From NCBI RefSeq assembly GCF_004005475.1, contig NZ_RZTZ01000008.1:62001-126000 (forward strand): a stretch of DNA of 64,000 bases, read 5' to 3'. How positions within the stretch are numbered: the first letter of the stretch is position 1; every line of letters starts with the position of its first letter. The stretch is from Niallia taxi. GTDB lineage: Bacteria > Bacillota > Bacilli > Bacillales > Cytobacillaceae. Positions 33,739 to 43,329 of the stretch are shown here, in pieces. The position numbers and the translations under genes were made by a program. The notes under the pieces were generated by a model. The model searched no databases and was not told the origin of the DNA. It saw only the letters and a list, made by a program, of their open reading frames with translations.

Positions 33739-36700
33739 ATGAATCGAAACAGCAATTCACTGCAAGAACTAATCATTGCTCAATATCCATTTAATGATCC
33801 GAATAATATAGGGAAAGATACTTCCAATAATGGCAATCAAGCTACTGTTGAAGGAACTGTACCACCAGTAATAGAAGCAATTGGCGGGAGGTCTTCTGTT
33901 ACATTGTCAGGTGGAAAATCTGGCACATCTTATTTAAGGTTACCTGCAGGAATTCTTGCGGATATTGATGATAACACAGGGATAACTGTCAGCACATGGC
34001 TTTATTTAGGAAAAGGATCAAATGTATGGGAGCGGATTTTTGATTTTGGAAAAGGGGAAACAGGCCCGTACCTGTTTTTGACTCGAAATTTCAGAGGCAA
34101 TTGTTTTTCCGGCTCAGACCTTATCGCAGATGCAGGCAGAACTTACTCTTCAGGTGATTGGCTTCATGTGGCAATGAGTGTCCGCGGCACAGAAGGCGGA
34201 AGGCTAAGCAGTGCAGGTCCTGTTATTTACGTGAACGGTGAAGTTGTCGCAGACGGTTCGATCAGCCAAACGTCAAGTGGCACATATGCTAAGCTGCGCA
34301 GTTGGTTCGAAACCTTTTCTTATCCGGACAACTACAGGAATAATTTTATCGGTAAGTCACAATTTGAAGTAGATGCTGACTTTAACGGCTCTGTCTCTGA
34401 TTTTCGCATTTATAAGGCTGGACTGACACAGGATGAAGTAATTGAGGTAATGTGTGAGTCCCTTACAGATGCAGAAATTGTTCAGCTTGCTAAAGATAAG
34501 TATTTAGCATTTCCAATAACGGTTGTTTCAAAAAATGTTGCCCTTCCTAAATTTTTAATGGGTGGAAACGTGTCTGTTACATGGAAATCCAGTGATTCTA
34601 CAGCAATATCAAGTGAAGGTGTTGTTGGAAATATTGATAAGCCGATTGGAGTTACCTTGACAGCTATCTTAAGAAAAGGACATGCCACTGCAGAAAAAGA
34701 GTTTCCGCTGACTGTTCTGCCTGAGGGAGTGCCATCTCATTTATTAACGATTGATGGCAAAGACGAGGTTCTAGATATAAGCAAAACAATGTACGGACTT
34801 TTCTATGAAGATATTAATAACGCTGCAGATGGCGGTATTTATGCAGAGCTAGTTCAAAACCGCTCCTTTGAATCCTTCGTATTCGATACATATTCACACC
34901 ATTCTGGAGCTTGCGGGTGCTCAACAGGAAGAAACCGACAGCCGCTTCATGCTTGGTTTGGAGATACTGATTCTGTAACTGTCAACAATACAGGAGGCTT
35001 GAATGAGTTTTTTGGAATCACAGATAAAGAGGTGAATTCTCATTATATTACAGTCCCACATGGCAGCACTCTTATTAATAAAGGCTTCACCGATTCAAAC
35101 AATCATTGTGCGATGTTTATTAAAGAAGGAGACGATTATCATTTCACCTTATGGGCGAAAGCAATGAAAGCTGGAAGGATTACAGCACAGCTTCAGGATA
35201 AGCATGGGAACCCAATTAGCAGCAGTGTAACGGTAGAGGTTAATGGAACAAATACTTGGGAGAAATATGGCGTACATTCAAAGATCGTACTTACCGGCTC
35301 TGAAACAGTATTAGGTCAGCTTGTCTTATCCTTTGATGGTGAAATTTCCATCGATATGGTCTCCTTGATGCCAAAGGATGTTTGGGGTGCAGGTGAGGAA
35401 GTAAGATCAGCGACGGCTCACACTAATTATCAAGGAAATCCGAACTATCGCTTACGTAAGGACTTGGTGAATGCACTTGTCGACTTGCATCCAACCTTCC
35501 TGCGCTTCCCTGGAGGCTGTATTTCAGAGGGCTCCTACATTTGGGACAATGTGTATGAATGGAAGGATTCTGTTGGCGCTGTGGAGCTGCGCAAGGAAAA
35601 CTTTAATGTATGGGGCTATATGATGACAATGGGGTTAGGCTATATGGAATACTTCCAGCTGGCAGAAGATTTACATGCCATTCCATTGCCTGTTATGGCG
35701 TGTGGTGTGCTTTGTCAGGCTAGATCTGATTATGTCCATCCTGCTGGTGGAGAGCTGAGAGATTATTATGTTAAGAGCTTTACAGATTTAATTGATTTTG
35801 CGATTAGCACAGATTTCCAAGAAAACGAATGGGCCGTGTTACGCAAGCAAATGGGTCATGAAGCACCATTCGAGCTCCCATATTTAGGTGTAGGAAATGA
35901 AAACTGGGGTACAGAGTTCTTTGCGAACTTTGAATACTTTAAAGCTGCCATCGATGAATACATGAAAACCAATTATCCAAACCATCACTTGCAAATCATA
36001 TCAACAGTTGGTGCTCAAGCAGACGATGATGCGTACGAGGAAGGCTGGAAATTCCTAAGCGGTCACCTGACAGAAGCAGCAACAGTTACCTTCACAGATG
36101 GACAAAATGAAACAGAAGAAAATATTACATGGTATGAAAAGCAGCCACATTACATGGATACAATTGCCGATGAACATTATTATCGTTCTAATGAGTATTT
36201 GTTAAACAATGCAGACAGATATAATTATTACTACAGAGCGTATGAACAAGACGGAAGTATCAACGAAACTGAAATTTCTAAAGTATTTGTCGGCGAATTC
36301 GCCTCAACAGATAAAAATACACTGGCTGGTGCGATTGCAGAAGCTGCTGTAATGACCGGCTTTGAAAGAAATTCAGATGTCGTTCGTTTAGTTGCATATG
36401 CACCACTTTTCAATAAAGTACTAACAGACGGAACGTACCGATGGACACCTGATTTAATTTGGTTTGACGATGAAACAGTTTGGTACACACCAAACTACTA
36501 TGTGCAGCAGCTATTTGGAAAATATCTTGGAACGAAGCTTTTAGGAACCTCCTTTTCTTCCTATCAAAATGGGAGCTTGACTGAGCTTGCACCAAAGGGC
36601 GGTATTGAAATAGCTGCGGGAAGTGCAGAAGTGGAAGTGAAATCAGTCAAGGTTATAAGTAACATAAGTGGTGAAATATTGTTTGAACAGGATTTCAGAA

Positions 36701-37488
36701 AAGACTTGCTTTCTGACTGGGAAATCATTCCTGGCTCAGCAGGATACTCCATTGATGAAGAAAGAGGCCTAATATTACAGCCGCAAAACGGCGGACTAAA
36801 CGGCTTATATATAAAAAATGAAGCTTGGACTAACTATAAAGTAGAAGTCGTTGCCGCAAAGATTTCCGGTAATGACGGTATCTATGTTGGTGTCGGCTTG
36901 ACTGATATTTCACCAGAAACAAAGGACGTTATAGAATATGCTATCGGCTATAATGGTAACGCAACAGGAGTAAAGGTTCATAAGCAAGGAATAGAAGGCT
37001 ATATGCTTGGCGACTATTCATCAAGCACCGCAGCAGGCAATTTACGTGCAAGCTGCTACGAGGAGCTTGACGATAATACGCTTTATACGATTACAGTCAA
37101 TTATGGCGGCAGTAAAGGAGAACGTCTAATCTGTTCCTACACAGATGGAAGCTTCACAAGTAAAGTGCTTGATTACAAATTGGAAGCCTATAACCAAGAC
37201 ATCTTCCACTCTGTTACGAAAGACGATAATCATGTATACGTTAAGCTAGTTAATGCTGATCCATTTGCAAAAGAGACGAAGCTTGAAATAAAGGACCTTC
37301 AAGTTGATTCAGATGGAAAAATGATTACTGTTACAGGAGAAGATTCACTTGTGCATACTCCAAACGTAAATAAAAAGAATGCCGAGCAAATTGTTCCGGT
37401 CGAATCGAAAATCAGTTTAAACGACAATGGAGCGGTTGTTAAATTAGCGGCTAATTCTGTTAATGTGCTTGTATTGACAAGGAAATAA
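33739..37488 (+). CDS. Multidomain GH51 alpha-L-arabinofuranosidase
   Basis: A 1249-residue protein. Residues 20-240 form a LamG/concanavalin-like lectin domain, about 245-330 an atrophied bacterial Ig-like domain, about 335-980 the GH51 catalytic region with acid/base Glu721 (GNENWG) and nucleophile Glu853 (VGEFAS), and a second concanavalin-like module (about 985-1170, EILFEQDFRKDLLSDWEI) is inserted before the terminal beta-domain. It should release arabinose from arabinan or arabinoxylan fragments. The ATG follows AAGGAG and in-frame stops lie upstream, so the lack of a signal peptide appears real, odd for a lectin-bearing enzyme. A cre-like site suggests glucose repression. Confidence 0.88.
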   Translation: MNRNSNSLQELIIAQYPFNDPNNIGKDTSNNGNQATVEGTVPPVIEAIGGRSSVTLSGGKSGTSYLRLPAGILADIDDNTGITVSTWLYLGKGSNVWERIFDFGKGETGPYLFLTRNFRGNCFSGSDLIADAGRTYSSGDWLHVAMSVRGTEGGRLSSAGPVIYVNGEVVADGSISQTSSGTYAKLRSWFETFSYPDNYRNNFIGKSQFEVDADFNGSVSDFRIYKAGLTQDEVIEVMCESLTDAEIVQLAKDKYLAFPITVVSKNVALPKFLMGGNVSVTWKSSDSTAISSEGVVGNIDKPIGVTLTAILRKGHATAEKEFPLTVLPEGVPSHLLTIDGKDEVLDISKTMYGLFYEDINNAADGGIYAELVQNRSFESFVFDTYSHHSGACGCSTGRNRQPLHAWFGDTDSVTVNNTGGLNEFFGITDKEVNSHYITVPHGSTLINKGFTDSNNHCAMFIKEGDDYHFTLWAKAMKAGRITAQLQDKHGNPISSSVTVEVNGTNTWEKYGVHSKIVLTGSETVLGQLVLSFDGEISIDMVSLMPKDVWGAGEEVRSATAHTNYQGNPNYRLRKDLVNALVDLHPTFLRFPGGCISEGSYIWDNVYEWKDSVGAVELRKENFNVWGYMMTMGLGYMEYFQLAEDLHAIPLPVMACGVLCQARSDYVHPAGGELRDYYVKSFTDLIDFAISTDFQENEWAVLRKQMGHEAPFELPYLGVGNENWGTEFFANFEYFKAAIDEYMKTNYPNHHLQIISTVGAQADDDAYEEGWKFLSGHLTEAATVTFTDGQNETEENITWYEKQPHYMDTIADEHYYRSNEYLLNNADRYNYYYRAYEQDGSINETEISKVFVGEFASTDKNTLAGAIAEAAVMTGFERNSDVVRLVAYAPLFNKVLTDGTYRWTPDLIWFDDETVWYTPNYYVQQLFGKYLGTKLLGTSFSSYQNGSLTELAPKGGIEIAAGSAEVEVKSVKVISNISGEILFEQDFRKDLLSDWEIIPGSAGYSIDEERGLILQPQNGGLNGLYIKNEAWTNYKVEVVAAKISGNDGIYVGVGLTDISPETKDVIEYAIGYNGNATGVKVHKQGIEGYMLGDYSSSTAAGNLRASCYEELDDNTLYTITVNYGGSKGERLICSYTDGSFTSKVLDYKLEAYNQDIFHSVTKDDNHVYVKLVNADPFAKETKLEIKDLQVDSDGKMITVTGEDSLVHTPNVNKKNAEQIVPVESKISLNDNGAVVKLAANSVNVLVLTRK

Positions 37489-37538
37489 CCTGTTTGCATA
37501 AGTTAATCTATAAATTTTGTTATGTTAAAACCCAATTA

Positions 37539-37576
37539 GAAAACCAAGACCATTTCAAAAGTCTTGGTTTTTTTTG
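37539..37576 (+). terminator. Terminator after the arabinofuranosidase gene
   Basis: AAACCAAGAC / GTCTTGGTTT perfect 10-bp stem with a 10-base loop and eight T residues. Confidence 0.88.
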
Positions 37577-37829
37577 TTAATTTTCAGCAAATAATGATTT
37601 ATAGCAAAAGAAAAGAATGGGATATAATAGTGATGATATATCAGCTTTAGCCTTGGTACAGATTAGATACTTTACACTTAAAATTGCCGTTACGGTTACA
37701 ATACAATTAAAATCATCGAAAGCCATTTTCATACCAATTACAAACCAGTTGACAGCTTTCAGGTAAGTACAGCGGTTTCAAACAACTAGACTAAATGACA
37801 TGAAGTATGACATGATGAGAGTGAAGCGA

Positions 37830-37874
37830 ATCTCTATGGCAAGCAAGAGAAAGCTTTTTGCCTTTGATAGAGAT
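37830..37874 (+). ncRNA. Candidate structured leader before the M24 gene
   Basis: A nested structure: outer stem ATCTCTAT (37830-37837) with ATAGAGAT (37867-37874), inner stem GGCAA (37838-37842) with TTGCC (37858-37862), stacked without a gap on the 5' side. Further upstream AAACC and GGTTT (about 37741-37781) could pair. The region 37577-37940 has no gene. It matches no riboswitch class I can recall. Confidence 0.4.
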
Positions 37875-37940
37875 GCACGGTAGAAGTGACTTTCGAGTAT
37901 GAACTTTTAACAGAATTAAAATATAGATGGGAGAATTATT

Positions 37941-39341
37941 ATGACGATTTCAAGGAAGACAATCGAGTACACAAAAGTGCCTGAACCAACTACACCGGCT
38001 GCTAATGAGCCGATAGATTTAAATGATGAAACACTGGACCAGCATAAACAGAAAATATTGACGCGTATGCAGGAAAAGCAGCTTGATGTAATAGTCGTAT
38101 ATGCAGACAGGGAGCATGGCGTGAATTTTGGCTATTTAACTGGGTTTGAACCGAGATTTGAGGAAGCGGCATTAGTACTCCATAAAGATGGCAAGGCTTA
38201 TATGATGTTAGGAAATGAATCGTTAAGGATGCAGCAATACAGTCGTATTAAAGTGGAAGCAGTACATACACCTTATTTCTCTTTGCCTAATCAGCCGATG
38301 GAAAATAGTAAAACATTAGCTGGATTGATGGAGGATGCGGGGATAAAACAGGGGATGAAGGTTGGAATTGCCGGATGGAAGCTGTTCACAAGTGCATTAG
38401 AGGATAATGAGCAAATCTACGATGTGCCATATTTTATCGTCACAGCAGTTAAAGAGGCAGTCGGAGAGCAAGGCTTATTACTAAATGCAACTTCCATATT
38501 TATTCATCCAGGCGACGGTGCACGGGTAATTATGAACGCCAACGAAATAGCCCATTATGAGTTTGGTGCTTCATTAGCATCAGACCGCATGCTGCGCTTG
38601 CTTAATAAACTGCAAACTGGCATGACGGAAATGGAGCTTGCTGGTGAACTGGCAGCCTGGGGCCAGCAGACGAACGTACAGACAATTGTTGCAACAGGCG
38701 ACAGATTTACAAATGCAGTCGTAGCACCTCGAGCAAAAAAGGTTAGCATTGGTGATAAGTTTTCCGCAACATTAGGATTTCGAGGCGGCCTTAGCAGCAG
38801 ATCAGGTTATGCTGTTACATCACAGGAAGATCTACCAGAAGAAGTCAGGGACTATTTAGAGGCAGTAGCCAAGCCGTATTATGCTGCAAGTGTAGCATGG
38901 TATGAAAATATTGCGATTGGTTTGCGTGGCAATGAAATGTATGAATTGATTGAAGAGGTTATTCCGAAGGCTGAATATGGCTGGAAGCTGAATCCAGGTC
39001 ACTTAACAGCAGGAGAAGAATGGATGTCATCCCCGATATACTCTGGATCTGAAATTCCTGTAGAAAGTGGAATGCTATTCCAAATGGATATCATTCCAAG
39101 TATCCCTGGCTATGGTGGTGCTAGTGCAGAGGATGGTGTTGCGATTGCTGACGAAAAATTAAGAGATGAGCTTGCAGCACTATATCCGGATGTTTGGGAG
39201 CGAATTCAAGCAAGAAGGGATTATATGATTAATACATTAGGAATTAATCTCAAGCCAGAAGTACTGCCACTGTCTACTATTAATGGCTATATGCGACCAT
39301 ACCTATTAAACAAACAATATGCATTTAAGGTGAAAAGCTAA
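37941..39341 (+). CDS. M24 (Xaa-Pro aminopeptidase/creatinase-fold) family protein
   Basis: A 466-residue protein with a creatinase-like N-domain (about 30-190; LDVIVVYADREHGVNFGYLTGF) and a pita-bread C-domain (200-440). The His of HLTAGEEWMSSP and Glu in SAEDGVAI are where family members have metal ligands, but the usual Asp pair seems absent: the segment reads GDKFSATLGFRGGLSSRSG, near residue 280. It may therefore be a non-peptidase or use another chemistry. ATGGGAG at 37927-37933 precedes the ATG. It stands alone behind a structured leader and before a strong terminator. Confidence 0.8.
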   Translation: MTISRKTIEYTKVPEPTTPAANEPIDLNDETLDQHKQKILTRMQEKQLDVIVVYADREHGVNFGYLTGFEPRFEEAALVLHKDGKAYMMLGNESLRMQQYSRIKVEAVHTPYFSLPNQPMENSKTLAGLMEDAGIKQGMKVGIAGWKLFTSALEDNEQIYDVPYFIVTAVKEAVGEQGLLLNATSIFIHPGDGARVIMNANEIAHYEFGASLASDRMLRLLNKLQTGMTEMELAGELAAWGQQTNVQTIVATGDRFTNAVVAPRAKKVSIGDKFSATLGFRGGLSSRSGYAVTSQEDLPEEVRDYLEAVAKPYYAASVAWYENIAIGLRGNEMYELIEEVIPKAEYGWKLNPGHLTAGEEWMSSPIYSGSEIPVESGMLFQMDIIPSIPGYGGASAEDGVAIADEKLRDELAALYPDVWERIQARRDYMINTLGINLKPEVLPLSTINGYMRPYLLNKQYAFKVKS

Positions 39342-39400
39342 AAATTAATAAAAGTTAGTAGGATATGGCTTTTATGCAATTCGAATTTCACACTAAGTAA

Positions 39401-39445
39401 AAAAAGGGTTGTTTTTTCTATTTACAGGAGAAACAACCCTTTGTT
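39401..39445 (+). terminator. Terminator after the M24 gene
   Basis: AAAGGGTTGTTT and AAACAACCCTTT form a 12-bp stem. The A-run and T-run on the two sides suggest bidirectional function. Confidence 0.75.
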
Positions 39446-39543
39446 GATTATAATACAGTAAATGTTAAAAAATAGAAGATTTTTGGAAACCTACACCTCT
39501 TTTTATCGTATAATTATATAAATTAGGTGAAGGGACTGAAAAA

Positions 39544-39798
39544 GTGGATATTGATTTTTTCTGGATAGGTGCAGGCTTAGCTGTGTTTGGTTATTTTATC
39601 GGATATGGTTTGAAAAATTTCAAAAATCCAAAAGGAAGCCCGTCAGGACATCCAACTCTAATTAAAGAAAAAGACTTATATATTTATTTAGGCTTGAGAC
39701 CAGAAGAAGTGAAAGAGCTATTAGTAAAGTATCCGGAAGCACCTAAGTTAGTATTAAAAGGAACTACCTATTATCCGTATGAACACTTCACACAATAG
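39544..39798 (+). CDS. Hypothetical small protein with one membrane segment
   Basis: An 84-residue protein: N-terminal membrane helix (FFWIGAGLAVFGYFIGYGL), then a soluble part EKDLYIYLGLRPEEVKELL with a helix-turn-helix-like look. The GTG start at 39544 is preceded by AAGGGA. Function unknown; I recognise no family. Confidence 0.6.
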   Translation: MDIDFFWIGAGLAVFGYFIGYGLKNFKNPKGSPSGHPTLIKEKDLYIYLGLRPEEVKELLVKYPEAPKLVLKGTTYYPYEHFTQ

Positions 39799-39886
39799 CT
39801 ATCGTCAGAAGATATTTATAAAAACAGATAGCTGAACTCCGTTTTTCGATTGCTAAAAGAAAGATAACAAAGGAGGTAAAAAGACT

Positions 39887-40075
39887 ATGAGTAGTTTTCT
39901 AGTATTCTTTATTGTTTTTTTAACGGTGATTGTTGATTTTTGTTGGCTTGATAAAAACCGGAAAAGATGGGGCTGGATGAATAGCTGGACTAAAAGAGAT
40001 AAAGTATTTTTCTTTGTAGGCTTCCTTGCAATTTCTGTTTTTGTTTATGTAACAATGGGTGTTACATATCTATAA
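39887..40075 (+). CDS. Hypothetical two-segment small membrane protein
   Basis: A 62-residue protein with two membrane helices (FLVFFIVFLTVIVDFCWL and VFFFVGFLAISVFVYVTMGV) joined by a short Lys/Arg/Trp-rich loop. AAAGGAGGT before the ATG is a near-perfect ribosome site, and a terminator follows, so it is very likely expressed. No family recognised. Confidence 0.7.
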   Translation: MSSFLVFFIVFLTVIVDFCWLDKNRKRWGWMNSWTKRDKVFFFVGFLAISVFVYVTMGVTYL

Positions 40076-40108
40076 TGCTAGGATTTAAATATTAAACATT
40101 AAATTATT

Positions 40109-40136
40109 ATGGCAGGAGCTTCCTGCCATTTTTTTG
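40109..40136 (+). terminator. Terminator after the small membrane protein
   Basis: ATGGCAGGA / TCCTGCCAT stem with a 3-base loop and seven T residues. Confidence 0.9.
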
Positions 40137-40263
40137 ATGTAAGGGATTATTATGGAACAAGAATTATGGTATTGTAAAGATAGAATATTTTGACAGGAGG
40201 CAATCCAATGTAGAATTCCCCACTCTTATATAAATAAAAATGAATAAGAAGTGAGGGATAGCT

Positions 40264-41478
40264 ATGTCAAAATTTCATATTGAGTCTTTTAGATTTCTTT
40301 GGATTGGTCAAATGCTGGCTAATCTAGGAGATGTTATTTATACTGTGTGCTTAACTACAATCGTATATAAGGCAACTGGTTCCGTTACGTTAATGTCATT
40401 TGTGCCTTTTCTCATAACAATAACTGCCTTATTTAGTGGATTTATTGCACCAATCATCATTGATAAATATAAACTAAAGTGGATTTTGTTTTTTTCGCAA
40501 GGTGGCAAAACAGCATTACTGCTTGTAATTTGCTTATTTGTTTCGTTTATAAATATAAAAAATTTGCTTATTTTGTATTTCCTAATTGCGATCATTTCCT
40601 TTTTGGATGGCTTCGCAACACCAGCAAGAAATGCACTTATACCAGTTCTGGTAAAGGAAAAGGAACTTGTTAAAACAAATAGTTTTTTAGCTATTTTAGA
40701 CCAATTAACTCAGTTAATAGCTTGGCCAATCGGGAGTATTTTGTTAGTTGTATGGGGAGGAAGCTATCTGTTATGGATTACTTTCCTTTTATTTGTCATA
40801 TCCTCCCAATTAATGTTCCTTATAAAACAAGACCAACAGCCATATAAAGAAACTCGAGCTTCTGTTTGGGAGTCTATTAGTGAAGGTTGGCTGATAATTG
40901 TTAGGTCTAAACAATTAAGGTCTGTGACGATAATGAATTTGTTCGAGACCCTAGCAAATGGGGTGTGGATTACTGCCATTTTATATGTGTATGTAGAGGA
41001 TGTTCTTAATAAACAGGAAGTATGGTGGGGAGTTATAAATGCTTTTTTCTTTGCAGGAATGTTTGTTGGCGGATTAATTGTATACAAAGTTTCCAGTAAA
41101 TTAGAATTACAGCTTGGAAAATATATCATCTGGTCGACATGTAGTTTATCTATACTTACATTGTTTTTTGCATTAGCTTCAAATGTTTGGTTAGCTCTGT
41201 TGATTTCCTTCGTATATGGGTTTCCTCAAATGGTAAAGGATGTAGCAGAGGTGTCAATTGTCCAAAAGAGTGTGAGAAAAGAACAGCTTGCTAAAGTATT
41301 TTCAGCACGGGGCACTATTATGTATGCAGCCTTTGGTATTTCTGCAGTAATATTAGGCTGGATTACAGAGGAATATGGTGTGACAATTACATTTCTACTT
41401 GCAGCAGGATTTTTCCTGCTTTCATTTCTAGTAGGTATTGCCAATCGGAAACATCTTCTTGTTAAACAAAAAAGTTAA
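40264..41478 (+). CDS. MFS transporter
   Basis: A 404-residue, 12-segment major facilitator with the opening FRFLWIGQMLANLGDVIYTV and a DKYKLKW loop after segment 2; a PARNALIPVL motif follows segment 4. It resembles the MFS_3 exporters (macrolide or siderophore type), like the protein at 8508-9779, but the two differ widely. GTGAGGG sets the ATG at 40264. No regulator lies next to it, so its substrate is open. Confidence 0.82.
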   Translation: MSKFHIESFRFLWIGQMLANLGDVIYTVCLTTIVYKATGSVTLMSFVPFLITITALFSGFIAPIIIDKYKLKWILFFSQGGKTALLLVICLFVSFINIKNLLILYFLIAIISFLDGFATPARNALIPVLVKEKELVKTNSFLAILDQLTQLIAWPIGSILLVVWGGSYLLWITFLLFVISSQLMFLIKQDQQPYKETRASVWESISEGWLIIVRSKQLRSVTIMNLFETLANGVWITAILYVYVEDVLNKQEVWWGVINAFFFAGMFVGGLIVYKVSSKLELQLGKYIIWSTCSLSILTLFFALASNVWLALLISFVYGFPQMVKDVAEVSIVQKSVRKEQLAKVFSARGTIMYAAFGISAVILGWITEEYGVTITFLLAAGFFLLSFLVGIANRKHLLVKQKS

Positions 41479-41490
41479 TATTTTCTCTTG

Positions 41491-41516
41491 AGATAACTGC
41501 CCATGGGCAGTTATCT
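41491..41516 (+). terminator. Palindromic hairpin after the MFS gene
   Basis: A 26-base perfect palindrome with arm AGATAACTGCCC, followed by only a few T residues. It probably marks the transcript end. Confidence 0.65.
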
Positions 41517-41578
41517 TTAAATTTAATGCTAATTTTGTAACATAAAACTATTAGAATCGATCGGAGGATGTCTTCATT

Positions 41579-43162
41579 TTGAAATGGCCATTTTTTAATA
41601 AGAAATCCTATTATCCTGCAGATAACTATTCGAAGGAATATATAGAAGAGGTGCTTAATTATACCCAAGTCAGCTTATTAACAAAAATCCCAGCGATATT
41701 TGAACTATTACTAACAAGCTCGCCGGAATTGAAAATGAGAGTAGCTCAAGTTTTGTATAAGTGTGTATCAACATTAAATGTTTTAGATTTATCGAGACTT
41801 GATTCTTTATTTAGAGAACGTACATCCCTGCACTGGTCTTATGACTGGAAAAAGGAAAACCCGGAAAGTCTGATTATACCTAATATGTCGGAGGACGAGA
41901 AAACAGTTATTTTAGGCTTATGCAGTTTTCATCCAAATGGGTATTTTAGAGAAAAAGCACTGCATAAATTAGCACAGCAAGATACAGGGAAAGAATTACC
42001 TTATTTGCTTTTAAGATGCAATGATTGGGTTCAAGAAATAAAAAAGCCAGCAGAACGATACATAGAGTCACTGATAACGCCCCAGTATTTAGAAGAAATT
42101 GTTAAGTGTCTTCCGTATATAAATAACATTGACAACAACAACGTCTTTAAAAAAGTTGTGCAGCTTCTAACCAAAAAGGAGACTTTCCCTTATTTGGATA
42201 AGGGCACAGACTCAAAAGTCAGGTCAACTCGGTTAGCTTGTTATCAAATGATGATGAACTTGAATGGGGTTAATAAAGAATCCATTATGAAGTATTATCG
42301 CAAAGAAAAAGAGCCATCATTGCGACTGTTCATTTTTAATGAATGGACGAGACATATAACGGTTGATGACTTTAAGAGCCATTACCTCCTATTAAAAAGG
42401 GACAAATCTCCGACGATTCGTTTACAAGTATTAGAAAAATTTAATGCTTACTTTCCAAGTGAGCGTTCTAAACAGTTAGAAGCGGCATTATTAGATAAAA
42501 GCAGGGCGATGCGAGTATATGCGAGATTTTTATTAACAAAACACGATACAAGTTACGATTTTGCTAAATTTTATAGTCAAATGATAACCGCACATAAGTC
42601 AGTGCATATAGCAATTTTAGGCTTAGGTGAAGTGGTCAGAAAAGAGCATGCAGAATTAATTACTCCTTACTTAAAGCATCATAATGTTGCCATCGTGAAG
42701 GCAGCGATTCGTGCGTTAGCCATGTTAGACGGTGAAACATATAAAAGTAGCTTTGCTGCATTGTTGAATTGTAAGCATAGAGGTATTTCTAAAGCAGCAA
42801 CAAAGGCAATAGCTACCCTTAGTTATGAGGATATGAAAGAGTTTCTTTATACACTTTATGAAGATACTATATACGACCATACTAAAAACAATACAGCGTT
42901 GTTATTAAGCTCACTTCCTAAATGGCAGGCACTTATTTATATAATAAAGTTCTATGTAAATACGGAAGACGAAAATATTTCTAGTTTAGGCGAAAGAAGG
43001 CTAGTAAGATGGATTGCACAGTATAATCGCAGTTTTGTTTTACCAACAAAGCAGCAAATTGAAACTATAAAAGCCTTATTATATAACCATAGACATGATT
43101 TAGAACAACAACAGGTAAGTGCCATTGAATTTTGTTTGAAAGGGATTGAAACAAGAGGGTAG
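41579..43162 (+). CDS. HEAT-repeat domain protein
   Basis: A 527-residue all-helical protein with repeated HEAT-like pairs (SPTIRLQVLEKFNAYFPSER, HHNVAIVKAAIRALAML, HRGISKAATKAIATLSYEDM), no signal peptide and no catalytic motif. HEAT arrays serve as protein-binding scaffolds or, in AlkD-like proteins, bind DNA; this one is not AlkD-like. CGGAGGA at 41562-41568 supports the TTG at 41579. Partner unknown. Confidence 0.65.
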   Translation: MKWPFFNKKSYYPADNYSKEYIEEVLNYTQVSLLTKIPAIFELLLTSSPELKMRVAQVLYKCVSTLNVLDLSRLDSLFRERTSLHWSYDWKKENPESLIIPNMSEDEKTVILGLCSFHPNGYFREKALHKLAQQDTGKELPYLLLRCNDWVQEIKKPAERYIESLITPQYLEEIVKCLPYINNIDNNNVFKKVVQLLTKKETFPYLDKGTDSKVRSTRLACYQMMMNLNGVNKESIMKYYRKEKEPSLRLFIFNEWTRHITVDDFKSHYLLLKRDKSPTIRLQVLEKFNAYFPSERSKQLEAALLDKSRAMRVYARFLLTKHDTSYDFAKFYSQMITAHKSVHIAILGLGEVVRKEHAELITPYLKHHNVAIVKAAIRALAMLDGETYKSSFAALLNCKHRGISKAATKAIATLSYEDMKEFLYTLYEDTIYDHTKNNTALLLSSLPKWQALIYIIKFYVNTEDENISSLGERRLVRWIAQYNRSFVLPTKQQIETIKALLYNHRHDLEQQQVSAIEFCLKGIETRG

Positions 43163-43329
43163 AACAGGCGAGCCAGCCGGTATTCACCTTGACACCGCAC
43201 CATTAATGCCCTATTATTACTCGGAAAACAATTCTGTCATTTCTAGCACTTCCTTCTTTTGAAATGGCAGCCATTTTATATAATTAGAATCACTGTCAGA
43301 AGCGAAAAAATATAAAGGGGTATCTGGTC

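Noticed and set aside
37830-37874. Known riboswitch classes (SAM, lysine, M-box, c-di-GMP, purine, T-box) before the M24 gene
   Set aside because: None of their conserved cores is visible, so it is kept only as an unclassified structure.
39544-40075. Toxin-antitoxin pair formed by the two small proteins
   Set aside because: Both appear membrane-associated, their gap is 88 bases, and neither matches a known toxin or antitoxin family.
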